Of a DNA stretch of 64,000 nt, positions 43,696 through 52,399 are shown one piece after another. Positions within the stretch are counted from its first letter, which is position 1, and each line of letters opens with the position of its first letter. A model generated the notes under the pieces. It had not been told where the DNA came from, ran no database searches, and saw only the letters and a program-made list of their open reading frames with translations. Origin of the DNA: Candidatus Obscuribacterales bacterium (GTDB taxonomy: Bacteria > Cyanobacteriota > Vampirovibrionia > Obscuribacterales > Obscuribacteraceae). Location: NCBI GenBank assembly GCA_019747875.1, contig JAIEQI010000032.1, positions 1 to 64,000 of the forward strand, read 5' to 3'. Both the position numbers and the translations under genes were made by a program.

Positions 43696-45772
43696 TGCCG
43701 GAACTTGCCTTCGTCGCATCGCTTTGGTCCAATGACTCGGATGCCGTAGTTGGTGGTGCGTGGTTGGTGACGCTTGCCTCATTGTCCGCCGAATTTTCAG
43801 GATGCGTGTTTTTGGTGGTGTCGTCTAGTGCGGGTTTGTGCATCTCTTCTGTTGGAGGTGTGCTGGACTTATCTGCAGTGGAGGTCTGTTCGTCTATAGC
43901 ATCGGCTGCTGCCTCTTCTGCGCTTGCTTTAGCTGGTGCTTCTTCTGCTGTGGCTTGGTTAGCTGGTGCTTCTGCTGTGGCTTGATTGTCGGGTTCTTCT
44001 TCAGTAGCCTGCTTAGCAGATGCCTCTTCGACAAGTTGGTTGACAGATGGCTCCGCCGCCTCTTCTTCAGCTGCTACCGCGGCTTTCTTCTTGGTGTTGT
44101 CGTAAATTATCGTGTCGGGTTGGGAGTATGTCTGTTTTGATTTTTCGTTTTGGCTGGCCGCTGCTACGTCACTTGCACTCGTCTGCGTTGCTGCTATTGC
44201 TGCTGCTGAATTGCTATCAGAGCTGGAAGTTGATCTGGTACTTCCTTCCGTCACCGCAGGCGGTGTCATGTTCTCCGCGATCTTCTGCAAAATCTGAACT
44301 ACTGACTCGGCAGCTCTCTGTCCTGATGCAATGCAATCTGGAATGCCAACCCCCTCGAATGCACTTCCTGCAACTGCTATCCCTGGGTAATTGCCGAGCT
44401 TTCCTCGAATGTTGTTGACTCGTTCCACGTGACCAATGTTGTATTGAGGCATTGCTCTCTGGTAGCGTGTGATCAGCGAAAGGAGTGGAACGGACTTCAA
44501 TCCCAGGTAAGTATGCAAGTCTTCCCACATCAAGCATTCAATTTGCTCATCGGTAAGTTCGAAGACATCTTGTTGAAGCGCTCCGCCTACGAAAACTCGG
44601 AGCACAGCTTTCTCTTGCGGGCAGCGTCCGGGGAACTTCACGCTTGCAAAACTGCAAGCCATTATTGTTCGGTTTTCCACCCTGGGAACGACGAATCCAA
44701 AACCGTCTAATGGGTGAGGTATATCAGCTCGGTTGTAGATGAGATTCATTACGGCACAGGAAGCATATTGAATCCTTTTCAGCTCGGCGGAAGCTTCTGA
44801 ATCTAGCCTATTTAACATATCTCCAGCCGCATAACCTGGCACGGCCAAGATAACGGCATCGGTCGGAACGATTGTTCCGTTTGCGACAATTACGTCATAA
44901 GCTCTGCCGCGTGTACCTTTTTCAACTGCGACGATTGGGCATTGAAAATGAATTGTGTCGGGAGGAATAGAAGCAACCAGTCTCTCGACTAGCATGCCCA
45001 TTCCGCGATTGAGGCTAGCAAATTGACTGTATCTGCATCCGGCATCGCCACCATTTGCAGTACTACTGCCATTCTGTTTTTTCTCTTGCATTAAGCCGCG
45101 AATGACACTGCCGCATTTCTGTTCCATTTCAATGAATCGGGGCAGTGTTGCTTGTAAGCTCAGCGTCTCTGGGTCGGCTGTGTACAACCCGCCTACCATC
45201 GGTTGTGCTATGCGATCTAGTGCCTCTTGTCCGAATCTTCGTCTGACGAAACTGGCCAAACTTTCATCGCCAGCGTCTGATTTTTTTGGGATCACCATAT
45301 CCATCGCCATGCGAACCTTGCCGCTAAAGGAGAGCAGGGAGGAAGAGAAAAATGGACCAAGTTGGCTTGGCGCGAGCATTGAGAAGCCTTCCGGAAGCGG
45401 ATGAAGCTGTCCGCCATGAGCTATGAATGAGCGCCTGTGATTTTCGTTGGTCGAGACTATGTGGTCGCTCAGTCCCAGCTCGTTGCAGAGATTTATAGCT
45501 TCGGGCTTTGCCGTTTGGAACATGTCCGGTCCCAGCTCAAGCGTATAGTCTTCGAGTTCGTAGGTGCTGATCACGCCACCGGCGCGAGAGGATCGCTCTA
45601 GCAAAAGAACTTCCGGATTGAGGTCTCCGGCAACATTGGGTCTTGTCAATCGATAGGCGGCGGCTAAGCCGGCAATTCCTGCCCCGATAATGACAATACG
45701 CGGACGCTCAGGCTCTCCGCCCGATTGCCCGTTTTGTCCTTCAATTTTCCCTGCCAGACCGCCCCAGCGCAC
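43676..45772 (-). CDS. hemY: Protoporphyrinogen oxidase (HemY/Ppox type) with long disordered tail
   Basis: A 698-residue flavoprotein; relatives are about 450-490 residues. IVIIGAGIAGLAAAYRL (26-42) binds FAD. ELGPDMFQTAKPEA, RRFGQEALDRIAQPMVGGLYTADPETLSL and the C-terminal GIAVAGSAFEGVGIPDCIASGQRAA are family blocks of oxygen-dependent protoporphyrinogen IX oxidase, the penultimate step of protoheme synthesis. From about residue 497 to the end is a 200-residue Ala/Glu/Thr/Ser-rich tail with near-repeats (ANQATAEEAPAKASAEEAA), unusual for this enzyme. Start GTG with GGGAG 6 bp upstream. It follows hemE by 84 bp and overlaps the Ppx/GppA gene. Confidence 0.92.
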   Translation of the reverse strand: MRWGGLAGKIEGQNGQSGGEPERPRIVIIGAGIAGLAAAYRLTRPNVAGDLNPEVLLLERSSRAGGVISTYELEDYTLELGPDMFQTAKPEAINLCNELGLSDHIVSTNENHRRSFIAHGGQLHPLPEGFSMLAPSQLGPFFSSSLLSFSGKVRMAMDMVIPKKSDAGDESLASFVRRRFGQEALDRIAQPMVGGLYTADPETLSLQATLPRFIEMEQKCGSVIRGLMQEKKQNGSSTANGGDAGCRYSQFASLNRGMGMLVERLVASIPPDTIHFQCPIVAVEKGTRGRAYDVIVANGTIVPTDAVILAVPGYAAGDMLNRLDSEASAELKRIQYASCAVMNLIYNRADIPHPLDGFGFVVPRVENRTIMACSFASVKFPGRCPQEKAVLRVFVGGALQQDVFELTDEQIECLMWEDLHTYLGLKSVPLLSLITRYQRAMPQYNIGHVERVNNIRGKLGNYPGIAVAGSAFEGVGIPDCIASGQRAAESVVQILQKIAENMTPPAVTEGSTRSTSSSDSNSAAAIAATQTSASDVAAASQNEKSKQTYSQPDTIIYDNTKKKAAVAAEEEAAEPSVNQLVEEASAKQATEEEPDNQATAEAPANQATAEEAPAKASAEEAAADAIDEQTSTADKSSTPPTEEMHKPALDDTTKNTHPENSADNEASVTNHAPPTTASESLDQSDATKASSGNANDGI

Positions 45773-45856
45773 AACTTACTCCCGGCCTATCGGAGCCCCG
45801 TACCTTCTATACCCGCCCAAAAGGTTTTGTGACCCAATAACAACTTCCCAAACCTG

Positions 45857-46963
45857 TCACCCTTTATAGTCATGTACAAGATCCACTAAGAATCTCACAT
45901 TATCAACGTCTGTCGGGGGAAGTACCCCGTGTCCCAAATTGAATATGTAGCCTGGCTTTGAAGCTACGGAAGCAAGTAAGTTTTCTGTGGTCGACCTTAT
46001 ATATCGCTGGTCGGCAAAGAGAACGCAGGGGTCGAGATTGCCCTGGACGGCAATGTTGTCACCTAACTCATCCCATTTTTTTGCTAGATCCACACGCCAG
46101 TCAAGACCTAGAACAGACGCCCCGGCGGTCTTCATAAGCGGAAGCAGATGAACGTTTCCGGTGCCGAAATGAATAACAGGTACATCTTTCTTTATGCCAG
46201 CAATTAACTGCGCACTGTAAGGGTGGGAGAACTTCTGATAATCAGGAACGGATAGGCAGCCCATCCAGCTGTCAAAAACCTGCACAGCTTGTGCCCCGGC
46301 TTCGATTTGGGCATTCAGATAATCAATGCTGATTGAGACAATCTTGCTCATCAGCCTCTGCCAGAGCTCCGGACGGCAGTACATCATAGTTTTTGTGTTC
46401 TCGTAGTTACGAGAGCTACCGCCTTCTATAAGGTAGGAGGCGAGTGTAAACGGAGCCGCGGCAAAGCCGAGCAAAGGAATATCTGGTTTTAGAGCTTTTC
46501 GCGTCAAGCTGATAGCTTGCATTACGTAACTGAGCGATTCCCTTACATCCAACTCCGGAAGGGAGTCGAGCTCCGATTCTTGGCGCAGGGGTCTTTCAAT
46601 TACAGGTCCCTCGCCTTTGACATAATCGAGCCCGACGCCGAGTGCGTCGAGCGGCACAAGGATGTCTGAAAAAATGATGGCGGCGTCTACCCCAAGCTTC
46701 TCTTGGGCATGTACAGTGACCTCACATGCTAATTCGGGCGTCTTACAAAGCTCCAGTAGCGTCACGCGGCTGCGAATCTCTCGAAACTCTTTCATGTAGC
46801 GTCCGGCCTGGCGCATCAACCAGATTGGCGTCCGCTCTGTTTTTTCGCGGCGGCAAGCCTTCATGAATGGACTGTTGTGCAGCAGAAGGCTCTTCTCGTC
46901 CTGGCTATTATCTACTTGAGCGACTTGCTGCGAAGAAGCAGCAGATCGATTGTCCTGACCCAT
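45857..46963 (-). CDS. hemE: Uroporphyrinogen decarboxylase
   Basis: A 368-residue cytoplasmic enzyme that converts uroporphyrinogen III to coproporphyrinogen III. The signature RTPIWLMRQAGRYM (44-57) and the GFAAAPFTLASYLIEGG block are present, with DAAIIFSDILVPLDALG (substrate Asp), QVFDSWMGCLS and VIHFGTGNVHLL. The N-terminal 30 residues (Ser/Gln/Asp-rich) are an extension beyond the usual about 350-residue enzyme. First gene of hemE-hemY-ppx on the minus strand; divergent from the TPR gene at 47141. Confidence 0.96.
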   Translation of the reverse strand: MGQDNRSAASSQQVAQVDNSQDEKSLLLHNSPFMKACRREKTERTPIWLMRQAGRYMKEFREIRSRVTLLELCKTPELACEVTVHAQEKLGVDAAIIFSDILVPLDALGVGLDYVKGEGPVIERPLRQESELDSLPELDVRESLSYVMQAISLTRKALKPDIPLLGFAAAPFTLASYLIEGGSSRNYENTKTMMYCRPELWQRLMSKIVSISIDYLNAQIEAGAQAVQVFDSWMGCLSVPDYQKFSHPYSAQLIAGIKKDVPVIHFGTGNVHLLPLMKTAGASVLGLDWRVDLAKKWDELGDNIAVQGNLDPCVLFADQRYIRSTTENLLASVASKPGYIFNLGHGVLPPTDVDNVRFLVDLVHDYKG

Positions 46964-47140
46964 TGCAGCCGCAACCTCTCAGCTTTATGAAAGACAGTTC
47001 GTATCTCTTTAGCAAAGTTCTGATAGTATCGCACGGATCGGCATTTTTGGCGCTTCTAGCCCAGTCGAGCTTAAGACAGAGAAATGCTGGCGACATCCCG
47101 AATGCATAAGGAAATGCACGGTAAACAAGAGGAAAAAGTA

Positions 47141-48280
47141 ATGAGCAAGTTTGTTACAGAGCCAAGCAGAGTGAAATTTGGATATGGGTGCGTTATTTCG
47201 GTGCTTGCCTTGTCTCTGTCTGGTGCTTCCGGCATTGTGTTTGCCGCCGATGATGTTGATGCGCTGATTGAAAAAGCCTATAAGATGATGCAGGCGGACA
47301 AGAATAAACCGGCGGAAGTGCTCTTGCGCGATGCCTTGCGTACAAGTCCGGACAACGCAAAATTGCACATGGTCCTGGGAAAGAATTTGGCAGCACAAGC
47401 TACCGCGACAAGACCTGATCAAAGAAAGCATATTGAAGATCTTTATGAAACGGCAATCTTAGAGGAAAACCAGGCGCTAAAGCTCGACCCGAAGCTCTTC
47501 GGAGCGCACATTGCACTTGGTCAAATCTATGCCAATCTTGGAAAGAACGAACAAGCGATTGCTGAAATAAAACAGGCCTGTGAGATCAGACCCAACAGTT
47601 ATGGAGCTCATCGCGATCTCGGTATCGCTTGTTTGACCGCTGGAAAAGTGGACGAGGCAATTGATGCTTTTAAGAAGGCGACAACAATAAAACCTGATCA
47701 ACCGGAAGCACATATGAAGCTCGCTATATTGCTTTCGAAGCGCAATAACGTGAAGGATGCTTTGAGTGAAGCTGCCGATGCGGCAAAGCTTGCTCCGAAG
47801 GATCCGGAAACTCATATCGCGCTGGCAAATATTACTCTTGAATCTGGTGATGCTAATGGAGCAATTGAACCATTCAAGACGGCATTGGCGATTGCGAAGA
47901 ACCACCCAAATGCTTTGAGCGGCTACGGGTTGGCGATCGTTAAAAAGGATCCGGCCCAGCTTGCACAGGGAATTGAATATCAACGTAAGGCGCTTGTCAC
48001 TTCCGGCGGTGCCTTCATGCCTGCATATGTTCGACTCGCTGAATTCCTATATTCCTCAGGCAAGCCTGTAGAAGCGGAAGATCAATACAAAAAGGCTTTG
48101 AAGATCAATCCAAATGACCCACTTGTAGGAACAGCTTACGGTAAATTCCTTGAGGCGGCAGGCCGAAAAGATGATGCTCGTGTAGCTCTCAAGAAAGTTC
48201 TCGAGAAGTCGCCACATTTCAAACCGGCATCTGATGCACTTGCAGGTTTAGATCAACCGAACTCGCCCAAGACTAAATAG
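47141..48280 (+). CDS. Exported TPR-repeat protein
   Basis: About 379 residues. The ATG at 47141 is chosen because AGAGGAAAAAGTA precedes it directly, whereas the longer frame from 47084 lacks an RBS. A signal peptide (VISVLALSLSGASGIVFAAD) leads into about eight tetratricopeptide repeats covering nearly the whole mature protein, e.g. HIALGQIYANLGKNEQAIAE, HRDLGIACLTAGKVDEAIDA and YVRLAEFLYSSGKPVEAEDQ. It is a periplasmic or outer-membrane scaffold for protein contacts. Divergent from hemE with about 180 bp between. Confidence 0.88.
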   Translation: MSKFVTEPSRVKFGYGCVISVLALSLSGASGIVFAADDVDALIEKAYKMMQADKNKPAEVLLRDALRTSPDNAKLHMVLGKNLAAQATATRPDQRKHIEDLYETAILEENQALKLDPKLFGAHIALGQIYANLGKNEQAIAEIKQACEIRPNSYGAHRDLGIACLTAGKVDEAIDAFKKATTIKPDQPEAHMKLAILLSKRNNVKDALSEAADAAKLAPKDPETHIALANITLESGDANGAIEPFKTALAIAKNHPNALSGYGLAIVKKDPAQLAQGIEYQRKALVTSGGAFMPAYVRLAEFLYSSGKPVEAEDQYKKALKINPNDPLVGTAYGKFLEAAGRKDDARVALKKVLEKSPHFKPASDALAGLDQPNSPKTK

Positions 48281-48352
48281 CAGCGATAAACAGTTGCGAG
48301 CCGTTTGAGAGAAACCTGCTCGAGCGAGGCTAGCTTAGGTTGCGAACCAAGA

Positions 48353-50569
48353 TCACGATAATAGGATGTCTTCGATGCGGATTGGAAGGCGGCGAATGCG
48401 TTTGCCCGTTGCATTGAATATTGCATTTGCGATTGCAGCTGGGACTCCGGCGATTCCGATCTCGCCGACGCCTTTTGCGCCCAGGGCACCCAGGTGTTTT
48501 TCTTCTTCCGGTACCAGATGAACTTCAATCTCTGGAATGTCGGCATTTACTGGAATGTGATATTCATCCAGACCTCGGTTCAAGACTCTGCCACTACGTT
48601 CATCGAAAATAGTTGACTCCATGAGGGCCTGGCTGATGCCCCAGATAACCCCACCTTGAACTTGCGCCTTACAAGTTTTTTCGTTCATGACCCGTCCACA
48701 AGTGACGGCGCTAAGGAAGCGTTTGACGCTTACGATTGCAAGATCCGGATCAACTTCTACTTCGGCAAAATGTGCTCCGAATCCGTGAGTCGAATGATCC
48801 TGTCCCTTTTCAAAAGGATCCGTATCGAATTTTGCATCTAGCGATTTTTGCCCTAAGACCTTTAGTGCTGAGGCGTAGTCGAGTTTCGATTTTGTTTTTG
48901 CGGAGCAAGTTATTGCTCCGTCTTTGAATTCGATTTGATCTTTACTTGCTCCGAAGAATGGTGATTTTTTTTCTGCAATCAGTTTTTCGGCGAGCTCCTT
49001 TTGGATAGCTTTTCCAGCTCCCCATACGGCATTGCCGACACTGGATACTGTCGCAGAGCCGGCGGCAACTGGGGCGGCGGCAAAATTAGTGTCACCATGT
49101 TCGAATGTGACTTTGTTGAGCGGAACACCCATGCAGTCGGCTCCGATCTGTGTCATGACTGTAATGGAACCTGTTCCTTGTTCGGGCGTGCTCGATCGAA
49201 AGAGGAAGCTGCCATCGGCGTTCAGTCTTGCACTGGCTTTTGCTCCGAATCGCTTTGCGCCACGCGTGGCTGTTGCCATTCCCAAGCCGATAAGTTTGCC
49301 GCCGCGCTTGTTGGTCCCTGGCGATTTGTAGCGCTTTGACCATCCGAATTTCTCCGCTCCAATCTGGTAGCACTTATCGAGAGCCTTGCTTGAGAATGGT
49401 CTCTCCTTCTCGGGATCCTGATGCGCATAGTTTTTCATTCGCAGCTCGATCGGATCCATATTTATTGCGTGTGCCAGCTCATCCAGGGCACTTTCGATAA
49501 CCCACACCCCGGTTGCCTCGCCAGGGGCGCGCATATATGTGGGAAGGATCTTGTTGACTCGCACAAGCTCTTGCGCGACATCGACATTCGGGCACGCATA
49601 TAACATTGGCGTGGAGATAGTGAATTGTTCTACAAAATCATCCTTCATCGCCGTATCTGATACGCCTTCGTGGATGATTGCTTTTAAAGTTCCATCTTTG
49701 TTTGCGCCAATCGCGATCCTTTGTTCCGTTTCGGATCTATTTCCGACGTTGTTAAACATCTGTTTTCTAGAAAGCACAATCTTTACTGGGCGTCTGGCGA
49801 CTCTGGCTGCTAGTGCGGCTAGAGGAACGTGCTGCCACATGTTGCCTTTGCCACCAAAACCGCCTCCGACGAAGTGACTGACCACTCGAACATTCTCTAG
49901 AGGAATGTTGAACATTTTTGCAAGCCCGTTTCGGACTCCGGCAGGATACTGACTAGCATCATATACGGTTAGTTTATCCCCGTCCCAAATTGCTGTGCTC
50001 GCATGCGGCTCCATCTGGTTATGGTTTTGCGCTTCTGTTGTGTACTTGCTTTCAAGCTTTACTTCAGCTTTGCCGTATTCGGCTTTTGCGTCGCCCCGGG
50101 ATTTTGCTATCTCGCCCATTTGAGATTTCGCAGGGAAGCGATCGATGTTTTTGTTTTTTAGTCCGAGAACTGTTGGCTGTTTGTCGTAATTTACCTCTAT
50201 TAACTCAGCAGCATGTTGGGCCGATTGTAGTGTTTCAGCTATTACCAGTGCAATGTATTGTCCAGCATAATTTATTTCGGCATCCTGCAGGGGTAGGCGC
50301 TTCTCGCTATTTGCGGATCCACTCAAACGATCTCCAGGAGACGATAATGGCGGACGATTTTCGTGAGTGATGATCTTAATTACGCCGGCTGTCTTCTCGG
50401 CTTTGCTAGTGTTGATGGATCTGACACGCCCCGCTGATATGGCGCTGCCGACAAGGACGGCATAGCAGATTCCTTTTAAAGGAAATTCGGCAGAGTAACG
50501 TGCCTTGCCCGTTACCTTGAGCGGTCCTTCTAGTCGCGAAAGTCCTTTGCCGATGAATTCATTGCTCAT
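48353..50569 (-). CDS. paoC: Aldehyde oxidoreductase, molybdenum-binding subunit
   Basis: A 738-residue large subunit of the xanthine-oxidase family. The N-terminal domain has GKGLSRLEGPLKVTGKARYS. Mo-cofactor regions include HFVGGGFGGKGNMWQHVPLA, YMRAPGEATGVWVIESALDE, SSTPEQGTGSITVMTQIGAD and, at the end, LGALGAKGVGEIGIAGVPAA with the catalytic glutamate (GVGE). No signal peptide, as expected for a subunit carried out by its Tat-bearing partner. Start overlaps the FAD-subunit stop by 4 bp. It oxidises aldehydes to acids, probably in the periplasm. The Mo cofactor chaperone (PaoD/XdhC) is not in this window. Confidence 0.92.
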   Translation of the reverse strand: MSNEFIGKGLSRLEGPLKVTGKARYSAEFPLKGICYAVLVGSAISAGRVRSINTSKAEKTAGVIKIITHENRPPLSSPGDRLSGSANSEKRLPLQDAEINYAGQYIALVIAETLQSAQHAAELIEVNYDKQPTVLGLKNKNIDRFPAKSQMGEIAKSRGDAKAEYGKAEVKLESKYTTEAQNHNQMEPHASTAIWDGDKLTVYDASQYPAGVRNGLAKMFNIPLENVRVVSHFVGGGFGGKGNMWQHVPLAALAARVARRPVKIVLSRKQMFNNVGNRSETEQRIAIGANKDGTLKAIIHEGVSDTAMKDDFVEQFTISTPMLYACPNVDVAQELVRVNKILPTYMRAPGEATGVWVIESALDELAHAINMDPIELRMKNYAHQDPEKERPFSSKALDKCYQIGAEKFGWSKRYKSPGTNKRGGKLIGLGMATATRGAKRFGAKASARLNADGSFLFRSSTPEQGTGSITVMTQIGADCMGVPLNKVTFEHGDTNFAAAPVAAGSATVSSVGNAVWGAGKAIQKELAEKLIAEKKSPFFGASKDQIEFKDGAITCSAKTKSKLDYASALKVLGQKSLDAKFDTDPFEKGQDHSTHGFGAHFAEVEVDPDLAIVSVKRFLSAVTCGRVMNEKTCKAQVQGGVIWGISQALMESTIFDERSGRVLNRGLDEYHIPVNADIPEIEVHLVPEEEKHLGALGAKGVGEIGIAGVPAAIANAIFNATGKRIRRLPIRIEDILLS

Positions 50570-51561
50570 GATTGCCTGCTCCTGGATGCAATCGCCAAAG
50601 CGCGGATGATGGCTTTCTTCGCGAGTTCGACTTTGAAAGCATTATGCTCAAATGTCTTTGCTTGCTTGAGTGCCGATTCAGCTGCAGCTGCAAAAACATC
50701 CTGTGAGATATTCTTTCCTTTCAGAATCTCCTCCGCCTCGACCGCCCGCCACGGTTTTGTCGCGACGCCACCAAGTGCCAATCGTGCATTTCTAATTTGT
50801 CCTCCAGAGAGATCTAGTCCTGCAGCTACGCTTACAAGAGCAAAGGCGTAAGATGCGCGATCTCGAATCTTCAAATAGCAGCTCGAATCGGTAAAGAGCG
50901 GCGCCGGTAATTCAATAGCTGTGATCAGTTCATTCTCCTGCAATGCGTTCTCTATATGGGGTGTTTTTTCCGGGAGCTTATGGAAATCAATAAAGGGAAT
51001 CTTGCGCTCGCCGGCTTTTCCAACCGTGTGAATAATTGCATCGAGGCAGGACATCGCTACGCACATATCTGATGGATGTGTCGCGATGCACTGATCACTG
51101 GTACCGAGGATCGCGTGCATTCGGTTATAGCCATGCATAGCGTCGCATCCGCTTCCTGGCTCTCGTTTGTTGCAGGCGCTAGCTGTGTCATAAAAGTAGA
51201 AACAGCGAGTCCTTTGCAGAGCATTACCAGCGGTGCTCGCCATGTTTCTCAGTTGCGGTGAAGCACCGGAGAGCAGGGCTCTTGCAAGTACTGGATATTT
51301 GTCGCGGACAGTTCTGTGGTTGGCTACATAGCTGTTCTTTGCCGCGGCTCCAATTATAATTCCGCCGCTGCTTGTAGACCTGATACCGGGATCGCCTAAC
51401 TCCGAAACGTCAATTAGCGAATCAGGAATCATGACCATGTTTTTCATCAGGTCGATGATGTTAGTGCCCCCGCCAATATAGTGAGCATTGGGATGTTGGG
51501 ACGCACTAGCCACAGCAGCTTGCGGCGTGTCGGAAATCTTGTTGTAAGAAAATAGTTTCAC
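50566..51561 (-). CDS. paoB: Aldehyde oxidoreductase, FAD and 4Fe-4S subunit
   Basis: About 331 residues from the GTG at 51561, which has GGAAG 5 bp upstream and overlaps the preceding stop (GTGA). HYIGGGTNIIDLMK binds FAD. The insertion TRCFYFYD...CNKREPGSGCDAMHGYNR...CIATHPSDM carries the extra cysteines that mark PaoB/YagS-type subunits with an additional 4Fe-4S cluster, absent from ordinary xanthine dehydrogenases. It passes electrons between the Fe-S subunit and FAD. Middle gene of the three-gene operon. Confidence 0.92.
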   Translation of the reverse strand: MKLFSYNKISDTPQAAVASASQHPNAHYIGGGTNIIDLMKNMVMIPDSLIDVSELGDPGIRSTSSGGIIIGAAAKNSYVANHRTVRDKYPVLARALLSGASPQLRNMASTAGNALQRTRCFYFYDTASACNKREPGSGCDAMHGYNRMHAILGTSDQCIATHPSDMCVAMSCLDAIIHTVGKAGERKIPFIDFHKLPEKTPHIENALQENELITAIELPAPLFTDSSCYLKIRDRASYAFALVSVAAGLDLSGGQIRNARLALGGVATKPWRAVEAEEILKGKNISQDVFAAAAESALKQAKTFEHNAFKVELAKKAIIRALAIASRSRQS

Positions 51562-52238
51562 GAAATCTTCCCTGCAACATCTTTGATTGCTTCGACAATT
51601 CCTGGATAGGCCCCGCAGCGACAAAGGTTGCCGCTCATGCGTTCTTTAATCTCATCGACACTCAAATTCTTTGGGGAGCTTATTTCTTTGATGTCCGGGG
51701 AGACGAATGAAGCATGACCTGCTTTGCACTCGTTCAACATTCCGATTGCAGAGCATATCTGTCCAGGAGTGCAATACCCACATTGAAAGCCGTCGCGCTC
51801 AATGAATGCTTGTTGCAAGGCGTGGAGATTTTCACCTCGTCCGATGCCTTCGATCGTTGTGATATCTTTTCCCTGGTACATCATGGCGAAGGTAAGGCAC
51901 GAATTTATCCGTTGACCATCAACCAAAATCGTGCAGGCACCGCACTGTCCGTGGTCGCATCCCTTCTTAGTTCCGGTCAGTCCCAGTTGTTCGCGGAAGA
52001 CATCAAGCAAAGAAGCTCTGGGATCAACTTTCAATGACTGAGTTTTGCCATTGATTTTTAGTGCTATTGAAACGGCGTCCGGTCCATTGTTACTTAGCGC
52101 GCTTGCTTTGTCAGCGTCATTAACCAGCTCGGCAGCTTCCGCCGTTAACACGCCTCCCGCTGCTATTCCCGCACCAATGACTGCTGCGTTTCTTAAGAAC
52201 TCACGACGTGTCTGGTTGTCATTTCTTTCGTCGGTCAT
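51558..52238 (-). CDS. paoA: Aldehyde oxidoreductase, 2Fe-2S subunit with Tat signal
   Basis: A 226-residue small subunit. The N-terminus has a twin-arginine signal (NQTRREFLRNAAVIGAGIAA), so the assembled complex should be exported folded. The plant-type 2Fe-2S cluster lies in KKGCDHGQCGACTILVDG with a later NSCL. The second cluster is in GFQCGYCTPGQICSA and SGNLCRCGAYPGI. It starts the paoABC-type operon. About 160 bp of non-coding DNA separates it from the upstream 753-residue protein gene. Confidence 0.94.
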   Translation of the reverse strand: MTDERNDNQTRREFLRNAAVIGAGIAAGGVLTAEAAELVNDADKASALSNNGPDAVSIALKINGKTQSLKVDPRASLLDVFREQLGLTGTKKGCDHGQCGACTILVDGQRINSCLTFAMMYQGKDITTIEGIGRGENLHALQQAFIERDGFQCGYCTPGQICSAIGMLNECKAGHASFVSPDIKEISSPKNLSVDEIKERMSGNLCRCGAYPGIVEAIKDVAGKIS

Positions 52239-52399
52239 GCAAGCCGCCCTGAATCGTTGCTAGGATGCTACGGTTTCCGGAAGGGAAAACACTAGCAAGT
52301 TGTTGCAGATATATCTATCGCTCGACGTCGACAGTTTTGGCGATAGTGCGCAACGCCTGTTTGTCACCGGATGTGGTGCCGAATCGCAGAGGCTGTCTC

